A stretch of DNA of 41,213 nucleotides, taken from contig DATHAP010000125.1 of the NCBI GenBank assembly GCA_035489715.1, positions 1 through 41,213 of the forward strand. The letters run 5' to 3'. The notes beneath the pieces were generated by a model. That model was not told the DNA's origin, did not search any database, and worked only from the letters and a program-made list of their open reading frames with translations. The DNA is from Actinomycetes bacterium. Lineage in GTDB: Bacteria; Actinomycetota; Actinomycetes; JACCUZ01. The translations under genes and the position numbers were made by a program. Positions 24,857-33,570 of the stretch are shown here, piece after piece. How positions within the stretch are numbered: the first letter of the stretch is position 1; each line of letters opens with the position of its first letter.

Positions 24857-26248
24857 ATGCATGACTTCGTCGTGGTTGCCAACCGCCTGCCCGTCGACCG
24901 GGTGGAGGAGCTGGACGGCGACGTCCACTGGCGGCCCAGCCCGGGTGGGCTGGTCGCGGCCCTCGAGCCGGTCATGCGGGCCGGCGACGGTGCCTGGGTC
25001 GGGTGGTCGGGCGCGCCGGGCGAAGCCGACGACCCGTTCGACGCCGACGGCATGCACCTCGTGCCGGTCGGCCTCTCCGAGAGCGAGGTCGCGGACTACT
25101 ACGCCGGCTTCTCCAACGCCACCCTGTGGCCGCTCTATCACGACGTGATCGCGCCGCCGGTCTTCCACCGGCAGTGGTGGAAGGCCTACCTGGTGGTCAA
25201 CGAGCGGTTCGCCGAGGCTGCCGCGGCCGAGGCCGCCGACGCCGCGACCGTCTGGGTGCACGACTACCAGCTGCAGCTGGTGCCCGCGATGCTGCGCCGG
25301 GCCCGACCCGACCTGCGGATCGGCTTCTTCAACCACATCCCGTTCCCCGGCTACGAGATCTTCGCGCAGCTGCCGTGGCGCTCGGAGATCGTCGAGGGGC
25401 TGCTGGGTGCCGACCTGGTCGGCTTCCAGCGCCAGCAGGACGTCACCAACTTCCTGCGGGCCGCCAGGAGGGCGGCCGGCCGCAGCACGAAGGGCGCCGG
25501 GGTGACGGCCGGCTCCGAAGGCAGCCGCCGGGTCCGTGCCGGGACGTTCCCCATCTCCATCGACGCAGCGAGCCTCGAGGAGGTCGCCCGCCGGGACGAC
25601 GTGCAGGCACGGGCCAAGGAGATCAGGACCGCCCTCGGCGACCCGCAGACCGTCCTGCTCGGCGTCGACCGGCTCGACTACACGAAGGGCATCCTGCACC
25701 GGCTCAAGGCCTACGGCGAGCTGTTGCGCGAGCGACGGCTCGGCCCGCCGTCCGCCGTGCTGGTGCAGGTGGCCAGCCCGAGCCGCGAGCGCGTCGAGCA
25801 GTACCAGGTGCTGCGCGACGAGGTCGAGGGCACGGTCGGCCGCATCAACGGCGACCACAGCGTGCTCGGGCACCCGGCCGTGCACTACCTGCACCACGCC
25901 TACCCGCGCGAGGAGATGGCCGCCCTCTACCTCGCCGCGGACGTGCTCCTGGTGACCTCGCTGCGAGACGGCATGAACCTGGTCGCCAAGGAGTACGTCG
26001 CCTGCCGCTTCGACGAGACCGGCGCACTGGTGCTCAGCGAGTTCACCGGGGCTGCCGACGAGCTCACGGCGGCCTACGGCATCAACCCGCACGACATCGA
26101 GGGATTCAAGGACACCGTGATGCGCGCGGTCGAGGCGTCGCCCGCCGAGTCGCGGCGGCGGATGCGGTCGATGCGGCGCCGGGTGCGCGAGCACGACGTC
26201 GCCGCCTGGGCGGCCGACTTCCTCGGCGTGCTGCAGCAGGGCGACTGA
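24857..26248 (+). CDS. otsA: Trehalose-6-phosphate synthase (GT20)
   Basis: The 463-residue enzyme makes trehalose-6-phosphate from UDP-glucose (GDP- or ADP-glucose in some actinobacteria) and glucose-6-phosphate. Motifs include [10 protein letters not shown] at the N-terminus, [10 protein letters not shown], the catalytic-His loop [12 protein letters not shown], the Arg/Lys pair in [10 protein letters not shown] that binds the donor diphosphate, and [13 protein letters not shown] with the donor-ribose Asp and Glu. GAGGGGG precedes the ATG by 2 bases, and a short-leader start from TAGGGT is also possible. No otsB phosphatase lies next to it, so the second step is encoded elsewhere. Confidence 0.95.
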   Translation: MHDFVVVANRLPVDRVEELDGDVHWRPSPGGLVAALEPVMRAGDGAWVGWSGAPGEADDPFDADGMHLVPVGLSESEVADYYAGFSNATLWPLYHDVIAPPVFHRQWWKAYLVVNERFAEAAAAEAADAATVWVHDYQLQLVPAMLRRARPDLRIGFFNHIPFPGYEIFAQLPWRSEIVEGLLGADLVGFQRQQDVTNFLRAARRAAGRSTKGAGVTAGSEGSRRVRAGTFPISIDAASLEEVARRDDVQARAKEIRTALGDPQTVLLGVDRLDYTKGILHRLKAYGELLRERRLGPPSAVLVQVASPSRERVEQYQVLRDEVEGTVGRINGDHSVLGHPAVHYLHHAYPREEMAALYLAADVLLVTSLRDGMNLVAKEYVACRFDETGALVLSEFTGAADELTAAYGINPHDIEGFKDTVMRAVEASPAESRRRMRSMRRRVREHDVAAWAADFLGVLQQGD

Positions 26249-26251
26249 CGA

Positions 26252-26271
26252 GCGCCTCGGTGCCGAGGTGC
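26252..26271. terminator. Weak hairpin between convergent genes
   Basis: CCTCGG-TG-CCGAGG with flanking GCG/TGC pairs forms a short stem in the 30-base gap between the stops of otsA (plus) and the flavoprotein gene (minus). The position suits a bidirectional terminator, but the stem is short, the loop tight and there is no U tract. Confidence 0.3.
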
Positions 26272-26278
26272 TGCCCGG

Positions 26279-27889
26279 TCAGTCGGCCTCGCCGACGCGG
26301 GTCCTGAGGTCCCGGAGGATCTGCTGGCTGGCCAGCTTGCCGGGAGCACCCATGACGCAGCCGCCGGGGTGGGTGCCGGAGCCGCACTGGTAGTAGCCGT
26401 CGATCGGCGTGCGGTACTGGCTCCATCCCGGAGCCGGCCGGAAGAAGTACATCTGCGGCGCGAAGAACTCGCCGGCGAAGATGTTTCCCTCGGTCAGACC
26501 CACGGTGCGCTCGATGTCGAGCGGCGTCTGCACCTCGCGCTGCAGCACGAGGTCGCCGAAGCCTGGGAAGAACGACTCGAGCGTCGCCTGCACGGTGTCG
26601 GCGAAGCGGTCCCGCTCGGTGTCCCAGTCGCTGCCCTTGAGGTGGTAGGGCGCGTACTGCACGAAGCACGACATGACGTGCTTGCCGGGAGGCGCCATGT
26701 CCGGGTCGACGAACGACTGGATGGCACAGTCGATGTAGGGCCGCTTGCTGTACCACCCGTACTTCGCGTCGTCGAAGGCCCGCTCGAGGTACTCCATGGT
26801 CGGGCCGATGTTGACGAACCCGTAGTACTGGTCGGTGCTGTCGCCGAGCGCGGGGTAGCGCGGAGCTCCGTCCAGCGCGAAGTTTACCTTCGCGGAGGTG
26901 CCCTGGAACCGCAGGCGGTCGATGTTCTCGACCAGCTCGCTGGGCAGCTCGCGCGGCTCGACCAGCTGGGTGAAGGTGCGTCGCGGGTCCAGGGCGCTGA
27001 CGACCGTCGGCGCCGTGAGCTCCGTGCCGTCCTCGAGGGCGACGCCCACGGCTGCGCCGTTCCTGGTGATGACCGACGCCACGGGGGCGTTCAGCATGAT
27101 CTCGGCGCCGTACGCCTGAGCTGCGCGCGCGAGCACCTGAGTGAAGCCGCCGTTGCCGCCCTTGTGGAACGACCAGGCGCCGAAGTGCCCGTCGTGCTCG
27201 CCGAGCGAGTGGTACAGCAGCACCAGGCCGGATCCCTGCGACATCGGCCCGACCTTGGTCCCGATGATGCCGGAGGACGCGATGTAGCCCTTGAGGATGT
27301 CGCTCTCGAAGTAGTCGTCGAGGAAGTCGGCGGCACTGCCCGTGATCAGCCGCACCAGGTCGTGGAGCACCTTCTGGTCGACGCCGCCGAGGTGCTTCAG
27401 CAGGTCCGCGGTCTCAGCCAGGTCCTGCGGCGACTTGCCGAAGACGTTGGGCGGCACCTTGTCGAGCAGCGGCTTGACCACCTGGCAGACACGCTCGACG
27501 TCGTACTCGTACCGGTCCATCGCGTCGGCGTCGTGCGACGAGTGGCGGGTGATCTCCTTGATGTTCTCGTCGCGGTCCTGCCCGAGCAGGAGGTAGTCGC
27601 CGTTCTCCATGGGGGCGAACGACGACGGCATGAGGATCGGCATGAAGCCGTGCTTGACGAGCTCGAGCTCCTGGACGATGTCCGGCCGGAGCAGGCTCAG
27701 CGCGTACGAGAACGAGGTGAACTGGAACCCCGGGCGCAGCTCCTCGGTGATGGCCGCCCCGCCGACGAGGTGCCGGCGCTCGACGATGAGCACCTGCAGG
27801 CCGGCCTTCGCGAGGTAGGCGCCGTTGACGAGGCCGTTGTGCCCGCCGCCGACGATGATGGCGTCGTACGCCCTGGTCGCGGGTGCCAT
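26279..27889 (-). CDS. FAD-dependent oxidoreductase, PYROXD2/phytoene-dehydrogenase-like
   Basis: The 536-residue flavoprotein has an N-terminal FAD-binding Rossmann motif (DAIIVGGGHNGLVNGAYLAKAG, then the acidic end VIVE-type LIVERR). GGAAITEELRPGF is the second dinucleotide motif. The C-terminal FAD-contact segment is YYQCGSGTHPGGCVMGAPG. The layout matches the PYROXD2 branch of the amine oxidase/carotenoid desaturase superfamily rather than true phytoene desaturases. It lies one base after the stop of the GcvT-like gene, so they form one operon. By inference the pair oxidises or demethylates an N- or S-methyl compound, with folate taking the one-carbon unit. The substrate is unknown. Confidence 0.88.
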   Translation of the reverse strand: MAPATRAYDAIIVGGGHNGLVNGAYLAKAGLQVLIVERRHLVGGAAITEELRPGFQFTSFSYALSLLRPDIVQELELVKHGFMPILMPSSFAPMENGDYLLLGQDRDENIKEITRHSSHDADAMDRYEYDVERVCQVVKPLLDKVPPNVFGKSPQDLAETADLLKHLGGVDQKVLHDLVRLITGSAADFLDDYFESDILKGYIASSGIIGTKVGPMSQGSGLVLLYHSLGEHDGHFGAWSFHKGGNGGFTQVLARAAQAYGAEIMLNAPVASVITRNGAAVGVALEDGTELTAPTVVSALDPRRTFTQLVEPRELPSELVENIDRLRFQGTSAKVNFALDGAPRYPALGDSTDQYYGFVNIGPTMEYLERAFDDAKYGWYSKRPYIDCAIQSFVDPDMAPPGKHVMSCFVQYAPYHLKGSDWDTERDRFADTVQATLESFFPGFGDLVLQREVQTPLDIERTVGLTEGNIFAGEFFAPQMYFFRPAPGWSQYRTPIDGYYQCGSGTHPGGCVMGAPGKLASQQILRDLRTRVGEAD

Positions 27890-27890
27890 G

Positions 27891-29090
27891 TCAGGCCGTC
27901 TTCCTGGGCGGGTTGAAGAACGGCAGCTTGGTGACAGCGGCCGCGACCGTCTCGTAGTGGTGGTTGATGGTCAGCTCGAGGTTCACCCGGGTGCCTGCGG
28001 AGGCGAGGTCGGGCCGGACCCGGGCCATCGCGATGTGCTGCTGGAGCACGGGTGAGTACATCAGGCTGGTGGCGTAGCCGACCCGTTCGCCGACGTCGTC
28101 GTACAGCATCGACTCGTAGTCCAGAGGGGTCTCGTCCTTCGGGGGGACGAGACCGGCCCGGTTGTAGACCCGGTCGTAGTCCAACCAGTCGAGCACCAGG
28201 CCCACGGTGGCCCAGCGCGAGGTCTTCTCGGCCAGCTCGCGGCGCAGCGCCTGCCGCCCGATGAACGGGCGGGTGTCGTCGTCGATGCTCTTGAGCATCC
28301 AGCCGAAGCCGAGCTCCTTGGGCGTGATGCGGTCGTGGTCGGTGTAGGCGAGCCGGCTCGACGAGAACTCGACGTTGATGAGGACCAGGCCCGCCTCGAT
28401 GCGGCTCATCAGCAGCGCCTCCTCGCCGAAGGGCCGGAGACCATGGCCCTGGCCTGCCTCGATCACGGCGTCGAGCACACCGATCGCGTCGTCCCGCGGC
28501 ACCCGGACCTCGTAGCCCAGGTCACCGGTGTAGCCGGTGCGCGAGACCGTCACCGCCGCGCTGCCGATCTTGGTGTCGGTGTGCTCGAAGTACCGGAGCC
28601 CCTCGATCCCCGGCGCGACCTTCGCGAGGATCTCGCGGGACCTCGGGCCCTGCACGGCAAGCATGCCGTAGTGGTCGGTGACGTCCTCGATCGTCACGTC
28701 CAGGCGCCCGACGAGGTCGCTGAGGTAGCCGAGGTTCGGCTCCGCCGCCGTGAGCAGGAAGTCGGTCGCCGAGTGCCGGAAGAGCACGCCGTCCTCGAGA
28801 ACGAACCCCCGGTCGTCGCACCAGACCGTGTACTGCGCGCGGCCGGGCCGGCAGGTCCGGATGTCGCGGGTCATCACCCCCGCCAGCAGCCGCTCGGAGT
28901 CACGGCCGGTGATCCGGAACTTGTACAGCGGCGAGGTGTCGAAGAAGCCCGCGCTGTTGCGGATCGCGAAGTACTCCTGCTTGGGCGACATCTGGTACTT
29001 CAGGGCCGACAGGTAGCCGGACCAGTGGCCCCACCGCTTCGTGGTGTTGAGCTGGTCGAGCCGTTCGTGGAACGGAGTGGTCTTGATCAT
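27891..29090 (-). CDS. GcvT-like tetrahydrofolate-dependent aminomethyl/methyl transferase
   Basis: The 399-residue protein is of the glycine cleavage T-protein superfamily. The N-terminal folate-binding domain includes AGFFDTSPLYKFRITGRDS and QYTVWCDDRGFVLEDGV. The middle part has MLAVQGPRSREIL and SRTGYTGDLGYEVRVP, and a C-terminal barrel ends the protein. It is longer than typical GcvT (about 360) and lacks glycine-cleavage neighbours (gcvH, gcvP), so it is more likely a DmdA-, dimethylglycine- or sarcosine-type one-carbon enzyme. Start ATG 29090; no ribosome-binding site is obvious, so the start could be slightly different. It heads an operon with the flavoprotein and follows a palindromic operator. 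Confidence 0.85.
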   Translation of the reverse strand: MIKTTPFHERLDQLNTTKRWGHWSGYLSALKYQMSPKQEYFAIRNSAGFFDTSPLYKFRITGRDSERLLAGVMTRDIRTCRPGRAQYTVWCDDRGFVLEDGVLFRHSATDFLLTAAEPNLGYLSDLVGRLDVTIEDVTDHYGMLAVQGPRSREILAKVAPGIEGLRYFEHTDTKIGSAAVTVSRTGYTGDLGYEVRVPRDDAIGVLDAVIEAGQGHGLRPFGEEALLMSRIEAGLVLINVEFSSSRLAYTDHDRITPKELGFGWMLKSIDDDTRPFIGRQALRRELAEKTSRWATVGLVLDWLDYDRVYNRAGLVPPKDETPLDYESMLYDDVGERVGYATSLMYSPVLQQHIAMARVRPDLASAGTRVNLELTINHHYETVAAAVTKLPFFNPPRKTA

Positions 29091-29133
29091 CGCCGACCTT
29101 GCCCGCCTGTTGTCGGGATCCCGCAGCTCCCCG

Positions 29134-29156
29134 ATCCTACTGAGTGTTCAGTCAGT
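29134..29156 (-). promoter_or_regulatory. TetR-type operator overlapping the GcvT-like operon promoter
   Basis: ACTGAGTGTTCAGT (29139–29152) is a perfect inverted repeat of ACTGA/TCAGT around GTGT, and the following CAGT extends it on one side. On the minus strand TAGGAT (29139–29134) touches it as a -10 box, 44 bases from the ATG. Palindromes of this sequence and size are typical TetR-family sites. The regulator gene is not in the window. Confidence 0.6.
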
Positions 29157-29215
29157 CAGGGAGAGCTTGACGGCAGAGACAAGGGGTACGGTCGGCGACC
29201 GGGTCGAGGAGCGGG

Positions 29216-29392
29216 TCACGAGCGGTCGTCCGCGGCGCCGCCCTGGGGACCACCACCCGAGTCCACGGTCGGCGCGTCCGGACCGTCCTCGTCCGGCAGG
29301 CGCGGCGGTGTCACGAGGTCCTCCGTCGCATCCTCGATCACCGCCTCTGCGGCGTCGTCGGCGGTCGTCGCGTCGTCAGGCTGGTTCGTCAT
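29216..29392 (-). CDS. Possible small acidic protein
   Basis: A 58-residue reading frame starts at ATG 29392 (MTNQPDDATTADDAAEAVIE) and ends DDRS before TGA. It is strongly acidic, has no membrane segment or cysteine, and about 86 percent of its codons end in G or C, like the real genes around it. No convincing ribosome-binding site is visible. I do not recognise a family. It occupies the gap between the GcvT-like operon promoter and the polyprenyl synthase; the rest of that gap (29157–29215 and 29393–29467) shows nothing. Confidence 0.42.
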   Translation of the reverse strand: MTNQPDDATTADDAAEAVIEDATEDLVTPPRLPDEDGPDAPTVDSGGGPQGGAADDRS

Positions 29393-29467
29393 GCCGGACG
29401 CCTACCCCGGGGCTCGCCGTCCAGACGTGGGCGGCACAGCAGCCTGCGGCCGGGACCGGGCCGAACT

Positions 29468-30469
29468 TCAGACCGCGCGGCCGACGACCTGGTCGCAGAG
29501 CGCGGCCAGCGCGTCCCTCGTGGCGCCCTCGGGCAGCGGGGCGAGCACGGCCCGGGCCTCCGCGGCCCAGCGCCGGACCTCGTCCTGGGCCTGCGGGACC
29601 GCCGGATTGGCCCGCAGCAGCCCCAGGGCCTCGGCGAGGTCGGCGTCGGCGGCCAGGTCCCCCTCGAGCAGAGCCAGCAACCGCTCGTCCTCCGGACGGG
29701 CCGCTCTGCGGGCCAGCAGCACGGGCAGGGTCGGGATGCCCTCGCGCAGGTCGGTGCCGGGAGTTTTGCCCGACACGGCGGTCTCGGAGGTGACGTCGAG
29801 CAGGTCGTCGGAGAGCTGGAAGGCCACGCCGATGCGCTCGCCGAAGTTGGTGAGCACGTCCACCGCCGTCTCGTCGGCGCCGGAGAGCATCGCCCCGAAC
29901 CGGCCGGACGTCGCGATCAGCGACCCGGTCTTGTCGGCGAGCACCGAGAGGTAGTGGTCGACCGGGTCCTCGTCGTCGACCGGGCCGACCGTCTCGCGGA
30001 TCTGGCCGGTGACCAGTCGCTCGAACGTGCGCGCCTGGAGCCGCACCGCCTCGGGACCCAGGTCGGCGAGGAGGTCCGACGCCCGGGCGAAGAGGAAGTC
30101 GCCGGTGAGGATCGCGACCGTGTTGTCCCAGCGGGCGTTGGCCGAGACCGCGCCGCGGCGCACGTCGGCCTCGTCCATGACGTCGTCGTGGTAGAGCGTC
30201 GCCAGGTGGGTGAGCTCGACGACGACCGCGGACGGCACGACCCCCGGTGCCTCCGGGTCGCCGAAATGGGCGGCCAGCAGCACGAGCAGCGGCCGGAAGC
30301 GCTTGCCGCCGGCGTCGACGAGGTGTCGCGAGGCCCGGGTGACGAAGTCCAGGTCGCTCTTGACCGTCTCGTGCAGCAACGCCTCGACCGAGGCGAGCCC
30401 CGAGCGGACCGACGCCTCCAGCGCGGCGTCGCCCGACGCTGCGCCGAAGGGACCGGAGGGCTGTGTCAT
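29468..30469 (-). CDS. Long-chain polyprenyl diphosphate synthase
   Basis: The 333-residue trans-isoprenyl diphosphate synthase has the first Asp-rich motif in LYHDDVMDEAD and the second in QLSDDLLD, with GGKRFRPLLV for substrate binding and GTDLREGIPTLPVLL in the late region. Bulky or small residues before the first motif set the chain length; together with the nuo context this suggests hepta- to nonaprenyl diphosphate for menaquinone. The ATG shares one base with the nuoN stop (TGATG), so it is cotranscribed with the respiratory complex that uses the quinone. No menaquinone head-group gene is in the window. Confidence 0.93.
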   Translation of the reverse strand: MTQPSGPFGAASGDAALEASVRSGLASVEALLHETVKSDLDFVTRASRHLVDAGGKRFRPLLVLLAAHFGDPEAPGVVPSAVVVELTHLATLYHDDVMDEADVRRGAVSANARWDNTVAILTGDFLFARASDLLADLGPEAVRLQARTFERLVTGQIRETVGPVDDEDPVDHYLSVLADKTGSLIATSGRFGAMLSGADETAVDVLTNFGERIGVAFQLSDDLLDVTSETAVSGKTPGTDLREGIPTLPVLLARRAARPEDERLLALLEGDLAADADLAEALGLLRANPAVPQAQDEVRRWAAEARAVLAPLPEGATRDALAALCDQVVGRAV

Positions 30470-32043
30470 CAGCGGACGAACTGCGCGGCCTGGCCGGCCA
30501 GCTCCAGCACCTGGGTCGGGTAGACGCCGAGGAGCAGCGTGACCGCCACGCCGAGGGCGATGGTCACGGTGGTCAGGGCGCTGGGAACGACGACGGAGGG
30601 CCCCTCGGGTGCAGGGGCGCTGAAGTACATGAGCACGATGACCCGGAAGTAGAAGAAGGCCGCGACAGCACTCATCAGCACACCGACGATGACGAGCGGC
30701 TCGGCGCCGGAGTCCCATGCCGCGCTGAAGACGGCGAACTTCCCGGTGAAGCCGCCGGTGAGCGGGATGCCGGCGAACGCGGCGAGGAAGAACGTGAAGA
30801 CCAGGGCGGTGACCGGTGAGCGCCGGGCCAGGCCGGCCCACTGGGAGAGGTGGGTCGCCTCGCCGGCCGAGTCGCGGACCAGGGTCACGACCGCGAACGC
30901 GCCGATCGTCGCGAAGCCGTAGGCGACGAGGTAGAAGAGGACGCTGGAGATGCCGGCCAGGTTGCCCTCGGAGTCGACCGCGTCGGTCGCCACCAGGCCG
31001 GTGAGGATGAAGCCGGCGTGGGCGATCGAGGAGTAGGCGAGCATCCGCTTGACGTCGGTCTGGGTGATCGCGACGACCGAGCCGACCACCATGGTCAGGA
31101 TCGCCACGCCCCACATGACCGGCTTCCACTCCCAGGCCAGCCCGCCGACGGCGACGTAGAAGACGCGGAGGAGGGCGCCGAACGCGGCGACCTTCGTGCA
31201 CGCCGCCATGAAGCCGGTGATCGGGGTCGGGGCGCCCTGGTAGACGTCGGGCGTCCACGAGTGGAAGGGCACCGCGCCGACCTTGAAGAGGAGGCCGACC
31301 GCCACCAGGGCGGTGCCGGTGAGCAGCAGCGCGTCGCTGCCCGTCTCGGCGCTGACCGCGTCAGCGATGCCGGACAGGGACACCGTCCCCGCGTACCCGT
31401 AGAGCAGGGCGACGCCGTACAGGAAGAACGCCGAGGAGAAGGCCCCGAGCAGGAAGTACTTGAGCGACGCCTCCTGGCTGAGCAGACGCCGCCGGCGGGC
31501 CAGCCCGCACAGGAGGTAGAGCGGCAGCGACAGCACCTCGAGCGCGACGAACATCGTCAGCAGGTCGTTGGAGGCCGGGAACAGCAGCATCCCGCCCACC
31601 GCGAACATCAGCAGCGGGAAGATCTCGGTCTGGGTGACGCCCGTCTCGGTGAGCGTCCGCTCGGCGCGCGAGCCGGGCATGGACGAGCCGGTCGGGGCGA
31701 AGACGCCCCCCTCGTCGGTCTGCCGCTCCGCTGCGGTCAGGACGCCGGGAATCGCCAGCAGCAGGATCGTGCCCTGGAGGAACAGCGTCGGGCCGTCGAT
31801 GGCCACCGCCCCCATGGCGGCCACCTGCTGCTCCCCCGCCAGCGACACGACGGAGACGAAGGCCGCCGCCAGCCCCACGAGCGCCAGTCCGAGCTGGGTC
31901 TCGTGCCGCCAGGTGCGGCCCATGAAGGCCTCGAGCAGCACGCCGACCAGGGCCACGGCGAAGACGATGAGCATCGGCATCAGCAGCCGGTACTCGACGG
32001 ACGGCGACTCGAACGTCGCGGCGAGGACGGTCGACCCGGTCAC
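30469..32043 (-). CDS. nuoN: Main complex I, antiporter-like subunit N
   Basis: The 524-residue NuoN has about 14 membrane helices, with VGAVPFHSWTPDVYQGAPTPITGFMA and TQTDVKRMLAYSSIAHAGFIL. Compared with the other NuoN in the window it has an inserted hydrophilic loop (about residues 107–140, GVFAPTGSSMPGSRAERT). GTG 32043 follows AAGGAG by 8 bases and overlaps the nuoM stop (GTGA). It is last of the nuo genes in this operon. Confidence 0.94.
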   Translation of the reverse strand: MTGSTVLAATFESPSVEYRLLMPMLIVFAVALVGVLLEAFMGRTWRHETQLGLALVGLAAAFVSVVSLAGEQQVAAMGAVAIDGPTLFLQGTILLLAIPGVLTAAERQTDEGGVFAPTGSSMPGSRAERTLTETGVTQTEIFPLLMFAVGGMLLFPASNDLLTMFVALEVLSLPLYLLCGLARRRRLLSQEASLKYFLLGAFSSAFFLYGVALLYGYAGTVSLSGIADAVSAETGSDALLLTGTALVAVGLLFKVGAVPFHSWTPDVYQGAPTPITGFMAACTKVAAFGALLRVFYVAVGGLAWEWKPVMWGVAILTMVVGSVVAITQTDVKRMLAYSSIAHAGFILTGLVATDAVDSEGNLAGISSVLFYLVAYGFATIGAFAVVTLVRDSAGEATHLSQWAGLARRSPVTALVFTFFLAAFAGIPLTGGFTGKFAVFSAAWDSGAEPLVIVGVLMSAVAAFFYFRVIVLMYFSAPAPEGPSVVVPSALTTVTIALGVAVTLLLGVYPTQVLELAGQAAQFVR

Positions 32044-33569
32044 GGCACACTCCTTTCCGCGGCAGGCACCTCGGGCGCGGGGTCCTCGACGCCGACCTGC
32101 TGCATGGTGCGGTCGACGGCCGGGCTGATGACGTCCAGCAAGGGCTGCGGGAAGAAGCCGAGGGCGATGATGACGGCGATCAGCGGGGCGACCACCCACG
32201 CCTCCCGTACGTCCAGGTCGGCCAGCTTGGAGGTGTGCTCGTTGGGCTGACCGGTCATGGTCCGCTGGTACATCAGCAGGATGTAGAGCGAGGCCAGGAT
32301 GATGCCGCCGGTCGCGATGATCGCCGCGGCCTCGTAGCGGGTGAACGTGCCGACGAGGACCAGGAACTCGCTGACGAAGGTCGAGAGGCCGGGCAGCGCG
32401 AGCGAGGAGAGGCCGGCCACCAGGAACGTCCCGGCGAGCATCGGCGCCACCCGCTGCACGCCGCCGTAGTCGGCGATCAGGCGGGACCCGCGACGGCTGA
32501 TCAGGAACCCGGCGATCAGGAACAGCGCCGCCGTCGAGAAGCCGTGGTTGACCATGTAGAGCGTCGCGCCGGACTGTCCTTGGGTCGTCATCGCGAAGAT
32601 GCCCAGCACGATGAAGCCGAAGTGCGAGATCGACGTGTAGGCGATCAGCCGCTTCATGTCGGTCTGGCCGATGGCGAGCAGCGCGCCGTACAGGATGCCG
32701 ATGACGGCCAGCGTGATGACGACCGGCGCCGCCCACTGCGACGCGTCGGGGAACAGCGGCAGGCAGAACCGGATCATGCCGAAGGTGCCGACCTTGTCGA
32801 GCACGCCGACCAGCAGGACGGCACCGCCCGGGGGCGACTCGGCCGCCGCGTCGGGCAGCCAGGTGTGGACGGGCCACAGCGGCGCCTTGATCGCGAAGGC
32901 GATGAAGAAGCCGACGAAGAGCAGCCGCTCGGTGCTCGTGCCCATGTCGGTGTCGAGCATGTTCTCGAACAGGAAGGCCTGCGGGCCGCCGTCGGAGACC
33001 ACGTAGAGGCCGATGACCGCGGCCAGCATCAGCAGACCGCCGAAGAGGCTGTAGAGCAGGAACTTCACCGCGGCGTACGACCGCTGCGGGCCGCCGTAGG
33101 ACCCGATGATGAAGTACATCGGGACGAGCATGGCCTCGAACAGCACGTAGAAGAGGAAGACGTCCGTCGCGGCGAAGACGCCGACCATGAAGGTCTCGAG
33201 GAGCAGCAGCAGCGCGAAGTAGCCCTTGACGCTGCGCCGGGTTGCGTCGACGTCGTGCCACGAGGCGAGGATGCAGACCGGGGTCAGCACGGTCGCCAGC
33301 CCGATGAGGACGAGCGCGATCCCGTCGACGCCGAGCGCGTAGCTCACGCCGAACTGCGGGATCCACTCGTGGACCTCCTCGAACTGGAAGCCCTGGGTGC
33401 CGGACTCGAACTGCAGCGCCATCGCGATGAGGACCGCGAGGGTGATCAGCGAGAAGCCGAGGGCCACCTGCTTGGCGACCTGCTCGAGCCGCTCGGGCAG
33501 AGCGGCCACGAGCAGGGCACCCAGCAGCGGGATGAGAGCGAGGACGGTGAGCCAGGGGAAGTCAGTCAC
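32040..33569 (-). CDS. nuoM: Main complex I, antiporter-like subunit M
   Basis: The 509-residue proton-pumping subunit has about 14 membrane helices. Motifs are FEAMLVPMYFIIGSYGG, FAIKAPLWPVHTWLPDAAAESP, DKVGTFGMIRFCLPLFPDAS and MKRLIAYTSISHFGF. The middle helix has DKVGT where the second-cluster NuoM has LKMGT. GTG 33569 lies one base after the nuoL stop. Confidence 0.95.
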   Translation of the reverse strand: MTDFPWLTVLALIPLLGALLVAALPERLEQVAKQVALGFSLITLAVLIAMALQFESGTQGFQFEEVHEWIPQFGVSYALGVDGIALVLIGLATVLTPVCILASWHDVDATRRSVKGYFALLLLLETFMVGVFAATDVFLFYVLFEAMLVPMYFIIGSYGGPQRSYAAVKFLLYSLFGGLLMLAAVIGLYVVSDGGPQAFLFENMLDTDMGTSTERLLFVGFFIAFAIKAPLWPVHTWLPDAAAESPPGGAVLLVGVLDKVGTFGMIRFCLPLFPDASQWAAPVVITLAVIGILYGALLAIGQTDMKRLIAYTSISHFGFIVLGIFAMTTQGQSGATLYMVNHGFSTAALFLIAGFLISRRGSRLIADYGGVQRVAPMLAGTFLVAGLSSLALPGLSTFVSEFLVLVGTFTRYEAAAIIATGGIILASLYILLMYQRTMTGQPNEHTSKLADLDVREAWVVAPLIAVIIALGFFPQPLLDVISPAVDRTMQQVGVEDPAPEVPAAERSVP

Positions 33570-33570
33570 G

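Noticed and set aside
26369-27916. 515-codon plus-strand frame opposite the PYROXD2-like flavoprotein
   Set aside because: Val/Arg/Glu/His-rich shadow frame. The minus strand has complete FAD-binding motifs over the same bases.
29400-29467. Possible terminator CGGCC/GGCCG after the polyprenyl synthase gene
   Set aside because: Only five pairs with an irregular loop and no U tract; such GC matches are expected by chance at this base composition.
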